Shown: piece after piece, positions 61,158-64,000 of the stretch
Numbering within the stretch: position 1 is the stretch's first letter
Layout: every line of letters starts with the position of its first letter
Source: Puniceibacterium antarcticum
Lineage (GTDB): Bacteria; Pseudomonadota; Alphaproteobacteria; Rhodobacterales; Rhodobacteraceae
Assembly (NCBI RefSeq): GCF_002760615.1
Contig: NZ_AWWI01000141.1
Coordinates: 42,628 to 106,627, forward strand
Length of the DNA stretch: 64,000 nt
Reading direction: 5' to 3'
The notes under the pieces: generated by a model
Seen by the model: the letters and a program-made list of their open reading frames with translations, nothing else
The model's database searches: none
Told to the model about the DNA's origin: nothing
Translations under genes and position numbers: made by a program

Positions 61158-61547
61158 TTGGGGGATTGCCTGAGGTGGATCATCTTAAACTTCTTTACAT
61201 GAAACCGGTGCCGATCGATCTTTGGCAGGTGTTATCATGTCTGCGGGCAGACGCCAGATGGGGAAATAGCGACAGATTTCGGGCATCACGCGAGTGAAAA
61301 TACGGGCCTGTTGCGTTTTCTGAGCCTGCCAAACGTTCGGGAACCTTCGAGCGACACTGGATTGGCGGCTCCGGCTGGCACACGGGGCGTAACGTAGCTG
61401 TTTGCGCCTTGGATGTTGGATGTTGGATGTTGCCTTTGCCGCCCCCACAGTTTTTACATCACCTTAGGGTGGACGCCCATGCGGCGTTGGACTGCGCCAT
61501 AGGCCTGATATGTGTAAGGGTGCCGTTTGAGGGGGATTTTGGGACTG
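61158..61547. other. Intergenic region upstream of the xoxF-like gene
   Basis: About 390 bases between divergent murJ and the dehydrogenase gene should contain both promoters. The unit TTGGATG occurs three times in tandem at 61409-61429 plus three further bases. No gene is supported in the rest. Confidence 0.5.
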
Positions 61548-63350
61548 ATGAAGACATTGCTTTCGCTCGCATCCGTCGTATTTTTCGGATCTTTTGGGGT
61601 GGTTTCGGCCAATGAGGCGCTGATTGAGCGGATGGCAGATCCCGGTCAATGGGTGATACAGACCGGCGACTATGCGAACCAGCGGTATTCCGAGCTTGAC
61701 CAGATCACGCCCGCGAATGTGGGTGATCTGCAGATTGCCTGGACCTTTTCCACCGGCGTGCTGCGGGGCCACGAAGGTGGGCCGCTCGTTGTGGGAGACG
61801 TCATGTATGTGCACACGCCGTTTCCTAATACTCTTTACGCCCTTGATCTGACCAATGAGGGCCGGATCATTTGGAGTTATTCGCCCGTACAGGAGCAGGA
61901 CGTTCTGGCGGTGATGTGCTGTGACACGGTCAATCGCGGGGTCGCCTATGCAGATGGCAAGATATTTATGCAGCAAGCCGACACAACTGTTGTTGCGCTC
62001 AACGCGGCAACCGGCGCAGTCGACTGGAGTGTGCAGAACGGTGATCCCACCAAGGGTGAAAGTAATACTGCCACGGTCATGCCAGTGGGGGACAAGGTCA
62101 TTGTCGGTATCGCGGGCGGCGAATATGGGGTGCGCGGTCATGTGACCGCCTACAGCATCGCTGATGGTCAAAGGCTCTGGCGGGCCTATTCCATGGGGCC
62201 GGACGAAGACATTCTCGTCGACCCGGAAAAGACAACACATCTGGGAAAACCGATTGGTACAAACTCAGGCACCAATACCTGGGAAGGGGATCAATGGATG
62301 ATCGGCGGTGGAACCACCTGGGGGTGGTATGCCTATGATCCGGACGAAAACCTGATTTATTACGGCACTGGTAATCCTTCGGTCTGGAACCCGGGGCAGA
62401 GACCCGGCGACAATCGCTGGTCGATGACCATCATGGCGCGCGATGCAGAGAGCGGCATAGCCCGGTGGTTCTATCAGATGACCCCCCATGACGAATGGGA
62501 TTACGACGGCGTCAACGAAATGATCCTGACCGAGCGGGACATCGATGGCACCCGCCGCAAACTGCTCACCCATTTTGACCGAAACGGGCTTGCTTACACG
62601 CTTGACCGTGTCACCGGCGCTCTGCTGAGCGCCGAGAAATACGATCCTTCGGTTAACTGGACCAGTGGCGTTGATATGGACCCCGCCTCGGACACTTATG
62701 GGCGCCCGCAGGTCGTTGCGGACTATTCGCCCGATCAGCAGGGCGAGGACGAAAACATCACCGGCATCTGCCCGTCGATGAGTGGGGTCAAGAACCAGCA
62801 GCCTGCCGCCTATTCACCGCAGACCGGGCTGTTCTATGTGCCCACAAACCAATTGTGCATGGATTTTGAACCCTTTCGGGTGCGCTATACCATAGGCCAG
62901 CCCTATGTGGGAGCCACAACCACGTTGACCCAGGTTCAGGGAGGGCACGGCGGATTGGGTAATTTCGTCGCCTGGGATGACAGAATAAGTCAGATCATCT
63001 GGTCCAACCCTGAAACATTCTCGGTCTGGTCTGGTGCGCTCGCCACGGCAGGAGGTGTCGTCTTCTACGGCACGCTCGAAGGCTATCTGAAGGCAGTCGA
63101 TGCCAAGACTGGGGAGGAGCTCTATCGGTTCAGGACACCCTCGGGGATCATCGGCAATGTGATGAGTTACAGTCAGGATGGCAGGCAATATGTTGCCGTT
63201 TTGTCCGGAATCGGCGGTTGGGCGGGCATTGGTCTCGCAGCGGGCCTGACCAATCCGCATGACGGCATGGGAGCGGTGGGTCGCTACGAAGCGCTGAGCG
63301 AATATACCGCGCTGGGCGGTCAGCTTACAGTATTCGCTTTGCCGGACTGA
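61548..63350 (+). CDS. xoxF: PQQ-dependent methanol dehydrogenase, lanthanide type (XoxF)
   Basis: 600 residues from the ATG at 61548, which starts a signal peptide ([21 protein letters not shown]). The eight-bladed PQQ propeller is indicated by [20 protein letters not shown], the adjacent-cysteine pair in [10 protein letters not shown], and [12 protein letters not shown]. The catalytic region reads [11 protein letters not shown]; the second aspartate two residues after the catalytic one is the mark of lanthanide-dependent XoxF, where calcium-dependent MxaF has alanine. It would oxidise methanol in the periplasm. No xoxG cytochrome or xoxJ gene follows; an IS remnant does. Confidence 0.93.
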   Translation: MKTLLSLASVVFFGSFGVVSANEALIERMADPGQWVIQTGDYANQRYSELDQITPANVGDLQIAWTFSTGVLRGHEGGPLVVGDVMYVHTPFPNTLYALDLTNEGRIIWSYSPVQEQDVLAVMCCDTVNRGVAYADGKIFMQQADTTVVALNAATGAVDWSVQNGDPTKGESNTATVMPVGDKVIVGIAGGEYGVRGHVTAYSIADGQRLWRAYSMGPDEDILVDPEKTTHLGKPIGTNSGTNTWEGDQWMIGGGTTWGWYAYDPDENLIYYGTGNPSVWNPGQRPGDNRWSMTIMARDAESGIARWFYQMTPHDEWDYDGVNEMILTERDIDGTRRKLLTHFDRNGLAYTLDRVTGALLSAEKYDPSVNWTSGVDMDPASDTYGRPQVVADYSPDQQGEDENITGICPSMSGVKNQQPAAYSPQTGLFYVPTNQLCMDFEPFRVRYTIGQPYVGATTTLTQVQGGHGGLGNFVAWDDRISQIIWSNPETFSVWSGALATAGGVVFYGTLEGYLKAVDAKTGEELYRFRTPSGIIGNVMSYSQDGRQYVAVLSGIGGWAGIGLAAGLTNPHDGMGAVGRYEALSEYTALGGQLTVFALPD

Positions 63351-63389
63351 AGCGGCGCACCAATCCTTTGCCGCAGCCTGTCGCTGACT

Positions 63390-64000
63390 TCAGATTGGGG
63401 AGGGATACCCACGGTCCACGACTGCCGAGTTCCGGGGGATACTGGTCAGGATTGCGACCTGTTCCAAAGCCTCTGACGAGGTGTGCACATCGTAGGGATT
63501 ACTCGGCAGGGCCCGAATGCTCAGGATAAACCCCTTGTCGATGGGAGTGGCCAGTCTGACCTTGATGCCGAACTCGTAGCGCTTTCGGGCTTTGCCTTTG
63601 GAAATGCAGTCCAGCTCGGGGTCATGCAGGGCATTGATCTTGCCGCCGCTCCTGAGGCCCTGATGCAGCAGGCGACCGACGAGCACGAGGGTGTCCAGAA
63701 CGCGCTCGCGCAAGGGGCCACCCGGAATCTCCTCCAGCTGGCGGCGGATATCGCGCAGGATGCGGGCGGTGTAACCCTCCAGCTTTTTCAGAGCCTTGCG
63801 CATACGCCGAAATTGGAGGGCATGGGCCTAGCGCCCAATCTGCAAGGCCAAGCGCGGGGCAAGACGGTTGTCGTTCTGGCGTAGCGTGATACCGCCCTCG
63901 TCAGCCAAGGCAACGAGTTGGCGACGGGCCTTCTCATACAAGCTGACGTTGCCCCCTGCAGCTAATCCAGTTTGAGATAGACTCTGGCCCAACCGAAAGG
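63390..64000 (-). pseudogene. Decayed IS5-type transposase, partial
   Basis: Minus-strand translation from the right edge reads FRLGQSLSQTGLAAGG..., LYEKARRQLVALADE, then QIGR, a TAG stop at 63828-63830, and continues in the same frame with AHALQFRRMRKALKKLEGY up to DCISKGKARKRYEFGIKVRLAT and AVVDRGYPSPI, where it stops at 63390. The DDE-type segments KGKARKRYEFG and AVVDRGY identify an IS5-group transposase. The internal stop and the truncation after DRGY show that it is inactive. The N-terminus is outside the window. Confidence 0.88.

Noticed and set aside
61548..63350. Calcium-dependent methanol dehydrogenase MxaF
   Set aside because: The catalytic segment reads DYD, with the extra aspartate of lanthanide enzymes, and no mxaJGI genes follow.

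Overview
This window looks like a chromosomal segment of a GC-rich alphaproteobacterium, most probably a member of the Rhodobacteraceae (Roseobacter group). The signs are the hexitol operon (ABC transporter, SmoS-type sorbitol dehydrogenase, MtlK-type mannitol dehydrogenase), the order coxB-ctaB-small gene-ctaG-coxC-surf1 of the cytochrome c oxidase locus with no coxA beside it, the ptsP-lysC neighbourhood, and frequent ATGA/GTGA start-stop overlaps. No species is claimed. All calls come from reading the sequence and from remembered family motifs; no database search was run.

Layout. 1-5139: end of a hexitol uptake and oxidation operon (permease end, ATPase, smoS, mtlK) facing a convergent xylulokinase, with a shared hairpin terminator. 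5253-9341: a three-gene minus-strand export system (ATPase, large fused FtsX-type permease, secreted AttH-like protein). 9488-12533: a coupled plus-strand trio of a membrane protein, a MoxR-type AAA+ ATPase and a VWA protein with a degenerate metallopeptidase motif. 12656-14008: an orphan TolC/NodT-type outer-membrane lipoprotein. 14288-26942: the most notable region, a divergent locus built around tryptophan 2,3-dioxygenase. Its minus arm has an arylformamidase-like hydrolase, a complete branched-chain-type ABC importer, a cupin and a PhzS-like flavin monooxygenase. Its plus arm has a crotonase, an acyl-CoA dehydrogenase, the dioxygenase, a second related cupin and a 2-aminobenzoate-CoA ligase-like enzyme. 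An inverted repeat and vestigial coding sequence lie between the arms. 27045-28431: a lipoprotein, a palindromic element, tRNA-Met(CAU) and a small Flp-type pilin.

28965-32099: a GlcD-type FAD oxidase, an exported metallo-beta-lactamase-fold protein and a GNAT acetyltransferase; the last overlaps the end of the next run. 32099-39181: a minus-strand run of M16 peptidase, thrC, surf1, coxC, ctaG, a small cta gene, ctaB and coxB. 39388-47444: plus-strand housekeeping genes tldD, dprA and topA, an L,D-transpeptidase, a 3-oxoacid CoA-transferase pair and a small acetyltransferase. 47530-49149: the methylthioadenosine salvage pair mtnP and apt, with apt carrying a frameshift and a 27-bp tandem duplication. 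49557-51526: flavin reductase-like, GNAT and EcsC genes. 51792-61157: a minus-strand block with ptsP, lysC, a SnoaL-like gene, an SDR, a DUF1178 gene, a Kdo transferase, a glycosyltransferase and murJ. 61548-63350: a PQQ dehydrogenase with the lanthanide-type XoxF signature. 63390-64000: a decayed IS5-type transposase running off the right edge.

No recognisable DNA-binding transcriptional regulator is encoded anywhere in the window, so control of the catabolic loci must come from elsewhere. No CRISPR array, rRNA or prophage was seen.
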